Assembly (NCBI GenBank): GCA_963830565.1
Contig: CAWHMO010000007.1
Location: 248,001 to 312,000, forward strand
Direction of reading: 5' to 3'
Length of the DNA stretch: 64,000 bases
Source: DATFDN01 sp963830565
GTDB lineage: Bacteria > Pseudomonadota > Alphaproteobacteria > Acetobacterales > Acetobacteraceae
Positions 54,567 to 63,277 of the stretch are shown here, piece by piece (position 1 is the stretch's first letter; every line of letters begins with the position of its first letter). Position numbers and translations under genes: made by a program. The notes beneath the pieces are model-generated. The model made no database searches and was not told the DNA's origin. It was given only the letters and a program-made list of their open reading frames with translations.

Positions 54567-55360
54567 CAGGCGCCGGTCCAGACAGGCTGGCGCTTCTGTA
54601 GGAAGGCGTCGATCCCCTCGGCCGCGTCGCGGGCCAGCATGTTGCGCGTCATCACCTCCGAGGTATGGCGATAGGCCTCGTCCAGCCGCATCTCCGCCTG
54701 CGCGTAGAATGCCTCCTTGCCAATGGCGAGCGTCAGCGGGCTTTTCGCTGCGATCCCCTCAGCCAGCGCCGCCGTCTCTGCATCGAGCGCGGTGTCCGGT
54801 ACGACCCGGTTCACCAGCCCGATCTCGCGGGCGCGGGCAGCGTCGAACAGCTCGCCGGTCAGCAGCATCTCCATAGCCGCCTTGCGGCCCACGGCGCGCG
54901 AGAGCGCCACCATCGGCGTCGAGCAGAACAGGCCGATATTGACCCCCGGCGTGGCGAAGCGCGCGGTCTCGGCGGCAACCGCGAGGTCGCAGGTCGCGAC
55001 CAGCTGGCATCCGGCGGCGGTGGCGATGCCGTGGGCGCGGGCGATGACCGGCTTGGGCAGGCGGGTGATCGCGAGCATCAGCCGCGAGCACGCGGCGAAG
55101 GTCTCCTCATAGGCCGCTCGCTCGGGCCGGCCCCGCATCTCGCGCAGATCGTGCCCGGCGCAGAACGCCGGCCCGGCGCCGCCGATCACCACCACCTTGA
55201 TGCCGGGCTCCTCGGCGATGCGGGCAAGCTCGCCCTCCAGCGCGCCCATCAGCGCGAGCGAGAGCGCGTTGCGCGCGGCGGGTCGGTTCAGGGTGAGCCG
55301 GGCGACGCCGGCATGGTCGGCGCGGAGCAGCAGAGCGTCGGCGGCGGATTGCGCGGTCAT
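54566..55360 (-). CDS. Enoyl-CoA hydratase/isomerase family protein
   Basis: 264 residues of the crotonase fold. NRPAARNALSLALMGALEGE, the oxyanion-hole segment GPAFCAGHDLREMRG and AHGIATAAGCQLVATCDLAV. The first catalytic Glu of typical hydratases is not evident in the TAAGCQLVA region, so the reaction may differ from hydration. The ATG at 55360 starts MTAQSAADALLL. Overlaps cbpA, forming a run with cbpA, cbpM and DUF1194. Confidence 0.86.
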   Translation of the reverse strand: MTAQSAADALLLRADHAGVARLTLNRPAARNALSLALMGALEGELARIAEEPGIKVVVIGGAGPAFCAGHDLREMRGRPERAAYEETFAACSRLMLAITRLPKPVIARAHGIATAAGCQLVATCDLAVAAETARFATPGVNIGLFCSTPMVALSRAVGRKAAMEMLLTGELFDAARAREIGLVNRVVPDTALDAETAALAEGIAAKSPLTLAIGKEAFYAQAEMRLDEAYRHTSEVMTRNMLARDAAEGIDAFLQKRQPVWTGA

Positions 55361-55490
55361 GAAGGGCACTCCCTGGGCCCCGCTATCATTGTCGCGGCGG
55401 GCGCCGTTTCCAAGTCGCGGTCCGCCGCGACGAGCGCCGCTCATTCCCAGCGGGTGACGCCTTGGCCGCCGCGGTGGTGGGCCGGCATGT

Positions 55491-56318
55491 TCAACGCATG
55501 CCCGCCATGGGCGCGACGGCGGGCATGGCCATGTCGTTGCCTGGGGTAAAGGTGGGCAGTACGCGCGGAACGGCCAGCACCAGAGCGCCGTAGGCCACGA
55601 GAGCCGCCGCGGTCGCGCGGGCGACTGGACGGCCCCAGGGCAACGTCTTCTCGGCGAACACCACTAGCGTGATCGTCGCCATGGCGGCGATGTTCATGAC
55701 GCCGAGCGGGAACAGGACGGCGAAGAGCAGCCAGCAGCAGCCGAGGCAATAGACCCCATGCAGCAGGCCCATGCGCAGCGCCCCCGCCGCGCCGTCGCGC
55801 CACGCGGTCATGATGAAGGTGAGGGGCGTGCGGCATCGGGACAGGCAGCGGTCCTTCAGCGGCGTGAGTTGGTAGAGCCCAGCCACGATCAGGACTGTCC
55901 CGCCGACGCGCGCGGAGGTGGCCGGCGACAGGGCGAGGCGCGCGCCCACCGCCTCGGCAGCTACAGCGCCCGCGAAGGCGGCCACGCCCGCCAGCGTCCA
56001 CACCAACATGTACGCCGCGACGAACACCCAGGTTGAGACGAAAACCTCGCCGCGCTGGCGCTTGCCGGCCTGCACGCGATGGAAGGTGAGGATCATGGGA
56101 GCGGCGGTCGGAAACATCATGGCCACCATCATGGCCACCCAGATTGCCAGGAACAGTGGTGCGCGCAGCCCCATGGTGGGCGAGGTCATCGCCATGCCTG
56201 TGCCGCTCCGGCCGCCGAGCCAGACGAGGAGTGCCCAGGAGACCGCGGCAAGGGCTACCAGCAGGCCCAGGATGCCGTTGCGCTGCATCGGCAGGGGCGC
56301 CAGCCACGGTCGGTCCAT
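55491..56318 (-). CDS. DUF2182 integral membrane protein
   Basis: 275 residues with about seven hydrophobic segments. DUF2182 hallmarks: WVAMMVAMMFPTAAPMILTF, TPLKDRCLSRCRTPLTF and GLLHGVYCLGCCWLLFAVLF, with clustered Met, His and Cys residues suggesting metal binding. It follows the DUF1326 gene by 17 bp. The ATG at 56318 is used; the longer frame from 56390 would overlap the DUF1326 gene. Confidence 0.88.
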   Translation of the reverse strand: MDRPWLAPLPMQRNGILGLLVALAAVSWALLVWLGGRSGTGMAMTSPTMGLRAPLFLAIWVAMMVAMMFPTAAPMILTFHRVQAGKRQRGEVFVSTWVFVAAYMLVWTLAGVAAFAGAVAAEAVGARLALSPATSARVGGTVLIVAGLYQLTPLKDRCLSRCRTPLTFIMTAWRDGAAGALRMGLLHGVYCLGCCWLLFAVLFPLGVMNIAAMATITLVVFAEKTLPWGRPVARATAAALVAYGALVLAVPRVLPTFTPGNDMAMPAVAPMAGMR

Positions 56319-56335
56319 GGGAGTGCCGGAAGCGG

Positions 56336-56962
56336 CTAGTTCGACCAGCTGATCGGCGCGTAATGCCCGTTCCGACCGGAATTGTCCCACCGCATCCCAT
56401 GATCGGCGAAGGTGCTGCCCGCCGTGCCGACCGCCAGCGCCAGCTTGTCGGGCGCGACCGGATGGCCGAGCGCCGCCCAGAGCTCGCCGCTGGGGTGCAT
56501 GCTCCCCAAGGGCTCCACCCCCATGTGCATCACACCCGGGATTTCCACGGAGCGGGCCTTGCCTGTGATGACGTAGGTGATGGGCGCTCTCTTGACCCCC
56601 AGATGCGTGCCGACCAGGGGCGCGAAGGCCGCCATGGGGCCGCCCTCGGCGCCGCTGAAGATCGCGCCCAGTGCCGCAGCCTGCTGGTCGTCGGCGCGCT
56701 CGTCGATGTAGGCGGCCAGCGTCCAGCCGCCCTGTCCCATGGCGCCCGGCGTGTGGCCGACCACGGCCACGTTGAGCCCGTCGAGCGGAACGCCGTCATA
56801 GGTGCCAGCATCGATGTGGAACACCAGCGCCACGTCGCACACGCCCTGGCTCGGTCGGGCGGTGAGCGGGGCGCCCGGCGAGACAAGACATGGACACACC
56901 ACGTCACAATTGCAGTTCTCGAAATAATCGCCGGACAGGCGCCATTTCCTTGACGCTGCCAT
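56336..56962 (-). CDS. DUF1326 Cys-rich protein
   Basis: 208 residues. Characteristic N-terminus LSGDYFENCNCDVVCPCL, with a dense Cys cluster that looks like a metal or cofactor site, then a beta-rich domain (GVCDVALVFHIDAGTYDGVP, AFAPLVGTHLGVKRAPITY). No signal peptide. Forms a pair with the DUF2182 membrane protein gene downstream, a combination known from other proteobacteria; joint role in metal handling is an inference. Confidence 0.87.
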   Translation of the reverse strand: MAASRKWRLSGDYFENCNCDVVCPCLVSPGAPLTARPSQGVCDVALVFHIDAGTYDGVPLDGLNVAVVGHTPGAMGQGGWTLAAYIDERADDQQAAALGAIFSGAEGGPMAAFAPLVGTHLGVKRAPITYVITGKARSVEIPGVMHMGVEPLGSMHPSGELWAALGHPVAPDKLALAVGTAGSTFADHGMRWDNSGRNGHYAPISWSN

Positions 56963-57146
56963 TGCTCCCTCCCTGCGAGGACAGCCCAAAGCGCCGGATG
57001 GGACCGGACGCCCAACGGTTCTTGGCGCATTATAGCACTCCCTGCCGAAGCCACCAGTAGCCTCGCCTCCGACGCCGCAGCCGGTCAGCTTACCAAGTGC
57101 GATTCGGCACTATGCGACTCGCGACCGCTCCTGATACCCGGCCGTG

Positions 57147-57768
57147 ATGCCGACCTTCAGGCTGGAGAAACAGGCGGGCGGCTTGGTCGCCGGAGTGGAC
57201 GAGGTCGGGCGCGGCCCGCTCGCCGGCCCGGTGGTGGCCGCCGCGGTCGTGTTCCCCGGCGGCGTGCCGCGCCGCCTCGCCGCGATGATCGACGATTTCG
57301 AAGCAGCTTACCCCCGACCAGCGACTCGCGGCCTTCGCGGCGATCCGCGCCTCCGGACGCGCGGAGATTGGCGTCGGGGCTGCCTCGGTGGCCGAGATCG
57401 AGCGGCTGAACATCCTGCACGCCGCGCTGCTCGCCATGCGCCGAGCCGTGGTGCGGCTGCCGTGTGCGCCGGACCTCGCGCTCGTGGACGGCAACCAGCC
57501 GCCGAAGCTCCCTTGCGCGGTCCGGTGCGTCGTGGGCGGCGACGGACTGTCGCTGTCGATCGCCGCCGCCTCGATCATCGCCAAGGTGCTGCGCGACCGC
57601 GCGATGATCCGGCTCTCCTCCCGTTTTCCCGGTTACGGGTGGGAGGAGAACGCTGGCTACTCCACCCCGGCGCACCGCGCGGCGCTCCGCCGTCTCGGGC
57701 CGACGCCGCACCACCGTCCTGCCTTCGGGGCGGTGCGTCAGCTCGCGCTCGAACTCATTGCCGATTGA
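57147..57768 (+). CDS. rnhB: Ribonuclease HII, one frameshift
   Basis: Frame-corrected length is 206 residues. First frame: GGLVAGVDEVGRGPLAGPVV with the catalytic DE pair. Second frame: LALVDGNQPPKLPC, VGGDGLSLSIAAASIIAKVL and GYGWEENAGYSTPAHRAAL. Dropping one T of 57296-57298 gives the missing IDDSKQLTPDQRLAAFAAI segment. Removes RNA from RNA-DNA hybrids and single ribonucleotides. A GTG three bases upstream of the ATG is an alternative start. Followed closely by the ccrM gene. Confidence 0.92.
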
Positions 57769-57823
57769 CGCGGCCCGAACGCCCGGCTCACGATGGCAGA
57801 CGCTGAACCGCGCCCGGAAAGAC

Positions 57824-58912
57824 GTGAACATCGTTCGTGAACTGCCGCTCGACCAGGTGCTGCGGGGCGATTGCGTCGCGCTGATGCGGATGCTGCCCCC
57901 GGCCTCGGTCCACTGCGTCTTCGCTGATCCTCCCTACAACCTCCAGCTCCGCGGCGAGCTGCGCCGGCCGGACGACAGCGTGGTGGACGGGGTCGATGAG
58001 GACTGGGACCGCTTTATCGATTTCTCCGCCTATGACGCCTTCACCCGCGCGTGGCTGGGCGAGTGCCGGCGCGTGCTGCGTAAGGACGGCACGCTCTGGG
58101 TCATCGGCGCCTACCACAATATCTACCGGATCGGCGCGGCATTGCAGGATCTCGGCTTCTGGCTGCTGAACGACATCGTCTGGCGCAAGGCCAACCCGAT
58201 GCCGAACTTCCGCGGCCGGCGTTTCACCAACGCGCACGAGACCCTGATCTGGGCGGCGCGGCAGCGCGATTCCCGGCATCGCTTCAACTATCAGGCGATG
58301 AAGGCGCTGAACGACGACGTGCAGATGCGCAGCGACTGGTTCATCCCGCTCTGCACCGGGGCCGAGCGGCTGCGCAACGAGCACGGGCTGAAGCTGCACC
58401 CGACGCAGAAACCCGAGGCGCTGCTGCACCGCGTCCTGCTCGCCTCCACCGCGCCGGGCGATGTGGTGCTCGATCCGTTCCTCGGCACCGGCACCACGGC
58501 GGCGGTCGCCAAGCGGCTGCACCGCCACTTCATCGGCATCGAGCGCCACCCGGCCTACGCCGAAGCCGCCATCGGCCGCATCCGCCGCACCCGCCCCGCC
58601 ACCGAGGACGGCGTCGCCACCGCGCCCACGCGGCGGGAGGCGCCGCGCATCCCGTTCGGGAGCTTGGTGGAGCGGGGCATCGTCATCCCGGGCACGTGCC
58701 TCACGGATCGCCAGCGTCGGGTGAGCGCGACAGTCTCCGCCGATGGCACGATTGCCGCCAACGGGGCGCGAGGCTCGATTCACCAAGTCGGCGCGGCGGT
58801 GCAGCACGCCCCATCCTGCAATGGCTGGACCTTCTGGCATGTCGAGCGCGACGGCGCGCTGGTGCCGCTCGACACGCTTCGCGCCGAGCTCGCGGCGGAA
58901 CGCAACGCGTAG
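57824..58912 (+). CDS. ccrM: CcrM-like adenine DNA methyltransferase (GANTC type)
   Basis: 362 residues. Beta-class N6-adenine methyltransferase with DPPYNLQL (motif IV) first and DPFLGTGTTAAVAKRL (motif I) later. The N-terminal LPLDQVLRGDCVALMRMLPP and RRPDDSVVDGVDEDWDRF are typical of alphaproteobacterial CcrM, which methylates GANTC and times the cell cycle. The C-terminal region (SLVERGIVIPGTCLTDRQRR, then ATVSADGTI) is the RAMA-type DNA-recognition domain. GTG start at 57824 with GGAAAG upstream; a TTG start at 57758 overlapping rnhB is less likely. Confidence 0.93.
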   Translation: MNIVRELPLDQVLRGDCVALMRMLPPASVHCVFADPPYNLQLRGELRRPDDSVVDGVDEDWDRFIDFSAYDAFTRAWLGECRRVLRKDGTLWVIGAYHNIYRIGAALQDLGFWLLNDIVWRKANPMPNFRGRRFTNAHETLIWAARQRDSRHRFNYQAMKALNDDVQMRSDWFIPLCTGAERLRNEHGLKLHPTQKPEALLHRVLLASTAPGDVVLDPFLGTGTTAAVAKRLHRHFIGIERHPAYAEAAIGRIRRTRPATEDGVATAPTRREAPRIPFGSLVERGIVIPGTCLTDRQRRVSATVSADGTIAANGARGSIHQVGAAVQHAPSCNGWTFWHVERDGALVPLDTLRAELAAERNA

Positions 58913-58914
58913 CT

Positions 58915-59610
58915 TCAGAAGTATTCCCAGACATTCGACGCCCGCGCCGCCTCGGGCGTGCCGTCGAACACGATGCGGCCCTGGTTCATGATCACCGCGC
59001 GATCGGCGATGCGCAGCGCCGCCGCCACGTTCTGCTCGACCAGTACCGCCGCCATGCCGCGCGCCTGGCACACTTCCCGCACCTGCGCGAATAGCCGCTC
59101 CACCAGGTTGGGCGCCAGCCCGATCGAGGGTTCGTCGAGCATCAGGCAGCGCGGCGTGCCCAGGATCGCCAGTCCGAAGGCCAGCATCTGCTGCTGCCCG
59201 CCGCTCATGCTGCCGGCGCGGGTCGTGCGCCGCTCGTCGAGGACCGGGAACAGGCGGTATATGTCGGCGGACGCGAACATCGCATCGGCGGCGAGGTTGC
59301 GGGCGGCGACAACGTCGATGTTCTCCGACACGGTCAGGTCGGGGAAGATGCCGCGTCCCTCGGGAAGCAGGCGAAGCCCCAGCGCCACGCGCTCGGCAAC
59401 CCGCATCCGCCCCAGCGCGCGGCCATCGAAGCGCACCTCCCCGGCGCGCGCCGGGAGCAGGCCGATAACGGTCTTCAGCGTCGTCGTCTTGCCGGCGCCG
59501 TTATGGCCGAGCAGCGCGAGGATGCGACCCGGCTCCAGCGCGAAGCCGATATCGGAGATCACCGTTTTCGCGCCGTAGCCGGCGGACAGGTTCGCGAGTT
59601 CAAGGATCAC
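58915..59610 (-). CDS. livF: Branched-chain amino acid ABC transporter ATPase LivF
   Basis: 231 residues. Walker A LLGHNGAGKTTTLKTVIGLL, signature MSGGQQQMLAFGLAI, Walker B CLMLDEPSIGLAPNL and LLPEGRGIFPDLTVSEN, the LivF hallmark. Overlaps livG by four bases. Last gene of the operon, convergent with ccrM with two bases between stops. Confidence 0.93.
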   Translation of the reverse strand: MILELANLSAGYGAKTVISDIGFALEPGRILALLGHNGAGKTTTLKTVIGLLPARAGEVRFDGRALGRMRVAERVALGLRLLPEGRGIFPDLTVSENIDVVAARNLAADAMFASADIYRLFPVLDERRTTRAGSMSGGQQQMLAFGLAILGTPRCLMLDEPSIGLAPNLVERLFAQVREVCQARGMAAVLVEQNVAAALRIADRAVIMNQGRIVFDGTPEAARASNVWEYF

Positions 59611-60371
59611 AGTGCGCCGCCGAAATAGATCTCGGCGAGCGCCGGGTCGGTGATGATCCGCTCCGGCGTTCCCTGCGCCAGCAGGCGCCCCTGGTGCAGG
59701 AACAGGACGTCGTCGGCGATGCGCTGCACGACGCGGGTGTTGTGCTCCACCACCAGCAAGGTCTTTCCCTCGTCCTGCAAACGCCGCAGCAGCGCCATCA
59801 CTCGGTCCAGGGCGCCGGCGGCGAGGCCGGAGGCAGGTTCGTCCAGCAGCAGCAGCTCCGCCCCTGTCGCGAGCACGCGCGCAACCGTCAGCAGCTTCTG
59901 TTCGCCATAGGAGAGATTGCGCACGAACTCGCCGGCGCGCTCGGCGAGGCCGACATGGGCCAGGATTGCGCGCGCCTCCTCCCGCCGCCGCGCCTGGGCG
60001 CGGGCGGTGTGCAGCGGGCGGAAGATGGCGCCGAGCGGCGCCTCGCCGAACTGACCGGGGAGCGCCATCGCTACGTTGTCGAGCGCCGTCAGATCGGCGA
60101 ACAGGCGCAGGTTCTGGAAGGTGCGCGCGATGCCGGCCCGCACGATCGCCTGCGGGCGCAGCCCATCGAGCATTCGGCCCTGGAAGCGCACGCTGCCCTC
60201 GGCCGGGCGCAGGAATCCGGTGATGACGTTGAAGATGGTGGTCTTGCCGGCGCCGTTCGGGCCGACCATGCAGGTGATCCGTCCGCGCGCGATGGCGAAG
60301 CTGGTGTCGGCCAGCGCTTGCAGACCGCCGAACCGCACCGCGACGCCGGCGACCGAAAGATAGGCACTCAC
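59607..60371 (-). CDS. livG: Branched-chain amino acid ABC transporter ATPase LivG
   Basis: 254 residues. Walker A MVGPNGAGKTTIFNVITGFL, GIARTFQNLRLFADLTALDN (Q-loop, LivG type), NLSYGEQKLLTVARVLA and LLLDEPASGLAAG, and the C-terminal VVEHNTRVVQRIADDVL. Overlaps livM upstream and livF downstream by four bases each (ATGA). Confidence 0.93.
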   Translation of the reverse strand: MSAYLSVAGVAVRFGGLQALADTSFAIARGRITCMVGPNGAGKTTIFNVITGFLRPAEGSVRFQGRMLDGLRPQAIVRAGIARTFQNLRLFADLTALDNVAMALPGQFGEAPLGAIFRPLHTARAQARRREEARAILAHVGLAERAGEFVRNLSYGEQKLLTVARVLATGAELLLLDEPASGLAAGALDRVMALLRRLQDEGKTLLVVEHNTRVVQRIADDVLFLHQGRLLAQGTPERIITDPALAEIYFGGAL

Positions 60372-61231
60372 AGCCGCTCTCCTGCCAGCCCCTGCGGACG
60401 GAACAGCATGAACGCGATCAGCAGCACGCCGTAGATCAGCTGGCGGATCGACGCGGCGACCGAGGTGGGCAGCGCCACCAGCGCCAGCACCTGCGGTAGC
60501 GCGAGCAGCAGGAAGGGTCCGATGATCGAGCCGGCGAGCGTGCGCGACCCGCCCAGCACCACCATGCTGAGCAGCAGCACCGAGGCGTCGAGATCGAACG
60601 CCGACGGATCGATGAAGCTCATGAAGGTCGCATACAGGCCGCCCGCCGCTCCGGCATAGGCGCCGGCCAGCGCTGCGGCTGAAACCTTGGAACCCAGCAC
60701 CCCCTTGCCGGCAGCGGCGACGGCCAGTTCGTCCTCGCGGATGGCGCGCAGCAAGCGTCCGAACGGTGCGCGCATCACCAGCCAGAAGCCGAGGCAGCCG
60801 AGCGCGGCGGCAACAGTGGTCAGCGCCAAGTACTGCAAGGTGGTGGCGAGCTGGAAGCCGAAGATGTCGGCCGGCGGTATCCCCGGCAATCCGTTGGCTC
60901 CGCCGGTGCCCTCGGTCCAGTTGGTGTAGCCGGCCGTTGCGAGAAGCTGGATGCCGAACGAGGTCACGACGAAATAATCGCCCGCGACGCGCAGGCTCGG
61001 CAGCGTGGTCAGTACGTTCAGCACGACGCAGGCGGCGATGGCGATGCAGAGCGCGGGCAGGAATCCCAGCGTGCCGCTCAGCAGGAAGTCGCCGACGATG
61101 TAGGCGCCGACGCCGAACACGGCGGCCTGGCTTACCGAGAAGATGCCGACCACGCCGACCAGCAGGTTGGTCGAGAGCGCCAGCAGCACGTAGATCTCGG
61201 CCAGCACGACGTATGACGCGAAGAAGTCCAT
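60368..61231 (-). CDS. livM: Branched-chain amino acid ABC transporter permease LivM
   Basis: 287 residues with about eight to nine membrane segments. LivM text includes LALSTNLLVGVVGIFSVSQA, VTSFGIQLLATAGYTNWTEG followed by TGGANGLPGIPP, and the permease loop AIREDELAVAAAGKGV. The gap to livH is one base, so the two are co-transcribed. Confidence 0.93.
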   Translation of the reverse strand: MDFFASYVVLAEIYVLLALSTNLLVGVVGIFSVSQAAVFGVGAYIVGDFLLSGTLGFLPALCIAIAACVVLNVLTTLPSLRVAGDYFVVTSFGIQLLATAGYTNWTEGTGGANGLPGIPPADIFGFQLATTLQYLALTTVAAALGCLGFWLVMRAPFGRLLRAIREDELAVAAAGKGVLGSKVSAAALAGAYAGAAGGLYATFMSFIDPSAFDLDASVLLLSMVVLGGSRTLAGSIIGPFLLLALPQVLALVALPTSVAASIRQLIYGVLLIAFMLFRPQGLAGERL

Positions 61232-61232
61232 C

Positions 61233-62096
61233 TCAGGCCGCCCCGGCGAACAGCCCGCGCGGGCGGAACAGCATGAACACCACGAAGATGAAGAACGTCA
61301 CCCCGATGCTCCACTCGCCGGGCATCACCAGCAGCGACAGGTTCTGCAGCACGACAATCACCACCGACAGCGCGAACGCGCCGGTCAGGCTGCCGATGCC
61401 GCCGGCGATCATGGCGATGGTCGCGGTCAGCAGTGGCGTGATCCCGCCATAGGGCTGCAGCCCGAGATCGAACGGCACCAGCACGCCGGGCAGGCACACC
61501 ACGGCCGAGGCGATGGCGATGACATAGACATGCACCGCGCGCGGCTCCAGCCGGGTGATCTCGGCCAGGAAGGGATTGGATGCGACGGCGCGGATGCGCT
61601 TGCCGAGGATGGTGCGGCGCGCGAACCACAGCACGGCGGCGAAGGCGAGCAGGCTGATCCCGAGCGTCGCGAGCTGCGCCGCGCTGAGCCGCACGCCGCC
61701 GAGCGCAAAGGTGCGCGCCGCCCAGGTGCTGGGGAATTGCAGGATGTTCGGCGAGTAGACCGCGGCGATGACGTTCTGGATCACCGCCAGCGCGCCGAGC
61801 GAGGCGATCAGGATGCCGAGATGCGTCGCCCCCCGCCGCTCCAGGCGCCCATACAACTGATGCTGGATCAGCGCGCCCAATGCGGCGCAAGCCGCCATGG
61901 CGCCGATCAGCGCCAGCGGGTCCGGCACGCCGCGGGAGGCCAGCGACCAAGCGACGTAGCCGCCGAGCGTGTAAACCCCTGCGTGGGCGACATGGAAAAT
62001 CTTGGTGGTCGCGTACACCAGCGCGAAGCTGACGGCGACGATGCCGAGCGCGCAGCCGGTGACGATGCCGTTCAGGAGGAGCTGAAGGGCGAGCAT
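61233..62096 (-). CDS. livH: Branched-chain amino acid ABC transporter permease LivH
   Basis: 287 residues with about eight membrane segments. LivH N-terminus LQLLLNGIVTGCALGIVAVS, VYATTKIFHVAHAGVYTLGG and the loop AVASNPFLAEITRLEPRAVH. The ATG at 62096 is chosen by the family start and by GGAGGAGCTGAAGGGC upstream. Starts 16 bp after the binding-protein stop. Confidence 0.93.
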   Translation of the reverse strand: MLALQLLLNGIVTGCALGIVAVSFALVYATTKIFHVAHAGVYTLGGYVAWSLASRGVPDPLALIGAMAACAALGALIQHQLYGRLERRGATHLGILIASLGALAVIQNVIAAVYSPNILQFPSTWAARTFALGGVRLSAAQLATLGISLLAFAAVLWFARRTILGKRIRAVASNPFLAEITRLEPRAVHVYVIAIASAVVCLPGVLVPFDLGLQPYGGITPLLTATIAMIAGGIGSLTGAFALSVVIVVLQNLSLLVMPGEWSIGVTFFIFVVFMLFRPRGLFAGAA

Positions 62097-62112
62097 CTGG
62101 CCCCTCCGCGGC

Positions 62113-63216
62113 TCACTCTCCCGCAGTTCCCTTGGCGATCGGCACGTCCTTGCCGTCCTTGAACTCGTCAACGGCGATCGGCACGGTCGCGGTGTTGGAG
62201 GTGAAGGTCATCGGGATCAGGCCGTTGAAGGTCTTGATCCGAAACAGCGCGTCATGCATCGCCTCGCCGGTGATCGGCTTCTTCTCTTCCGCCAGCTTGT
62301 CGAGCACGGTCAGCGTGATCTGGGTGGCGGTGTAGTACTGGCGCGCGAAGAAATCCATGTCGGCGCCAAACTTCTGGCGGAACGCGGCGGCGAGCTCGGG
62401 CGGGGCGTCGATCTGCACCTGGGTATGCACGAAACCCTGCGCCGCCGGATCGGCGATCGCCTGCGGATCGGCGAAGAACGAAGTGCCGGCGACCATGAAA
62501 CGCGGGTTCATCTGGTGGATCTGATCGGCCAGCGGCACCATCCCCGCGGTGATGGAGACGAACAGCACATCGGGATTGCCGCCGGAGAGCTTGAGCAGCG
62601 CCGGGCGATAGTCGGTCTGGCCAAACTGCGCCGGCTCCTGCGCCAGAATCGTGCCGCCCGCCTTCTTGTAGTCGGCGACGAAGTCGTCGCGCCCGCCGAT
62701 GCCGGCGGCGTCGTTCTCGAACAGCACCGATGCGGTCTTCTTGCCCTGGCCCACTAGCCACCGGCTCAGCACCGTCACCTCATCGCCGGTGGAGGGCAGG
62801 GTGTTGACCAGATAGGGCGAGGCAGTGCGCAGCTTGTCCGATTGCGCCCCGGCATTGACCAGCAGCACCTTCTTGCGCGTCGCCAGCGGCGCCATCGCAA
62901 GGGATGGGCCGGAATAGCCGGTGAAGATCATCGGCACGTGCTGTAGATCGACCAGCTTGTTGAAGCTCAGCACCGACTGGTCGGGCTTGGCCTGGTTGTC
63001 CTCGAACAGAACCTCCACCGGGTTGCCGCGGACACCGCCCTTGGCGTTGGCCTGCTCGATGGCGAACTGGATGCCGCGCATCTCCTGCGTGCCGACCACG
63101 GCGCCGGGGCCGGTGAGCGGAAGGATGGCGCCCAGCCTTATCGTCTCGGCCCGTGCCGTGCCGGCGATAAACAAAGCTGCCGTGGCCGCTAGCCACGCGC
63201 GTGCCCGATGCCGCAT
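62113..63216 (-). CDS. livK: ABC transporter substrate-binding protein, Leu/Ile/Val family
   Basis: 367 residues. Signal peptide (MRHRARAWLAATAALFIAGT ending ARA), then a periplasmic type I binding fold: IRLGAILPLTGPGAVVGTQE, FAIEQANAKGGVRGNPVEVL and IFTGYSGPSLAMAPLATRKK. Ligand may be a branched-chain amino acid, an amide or another small organic solute; sequence does not decide. First gene of the liv operon. Confidence 0.9.
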   Translation of the reverse strand: MRHRARAWLAATAALFIAGTARAETIRLGAILPLTGPGAVVGTQEMRGIQFAIEQANAKGGVRGNPVEVLFEDNQAKPDQSVLSFNKLVDLQHVPMIFTGYSGPSLAMAPLATRKKVLLVNAGAQSDKLRTASPYLVNTLPSTGDEVTVLSRWLVGQGKKTASVLFENDAAGIGGRDDFVADYKKAGGTILAQEPAQFGQTDYRPALLKLSGGNPDVLFVSITAGMVPLADQIHQMNPRFMVAGTSFFADPQAIADPAAQGFVHTQVQIDAPPELAAAFRQKFGADMDFFARQYYTATQITLTVLDKLAEEKKPITGEAMHDALFRIKTFNGLIPMTFTSNTATVPIAVDEFKDGKDVPIAKGTAGE

Positions 63217-63277
63217 GTCGCTTCCTTCGCTGGATCGCGTTTCCCGCCCGGGCTGTACGGCCCAGGACGGAATTCGG

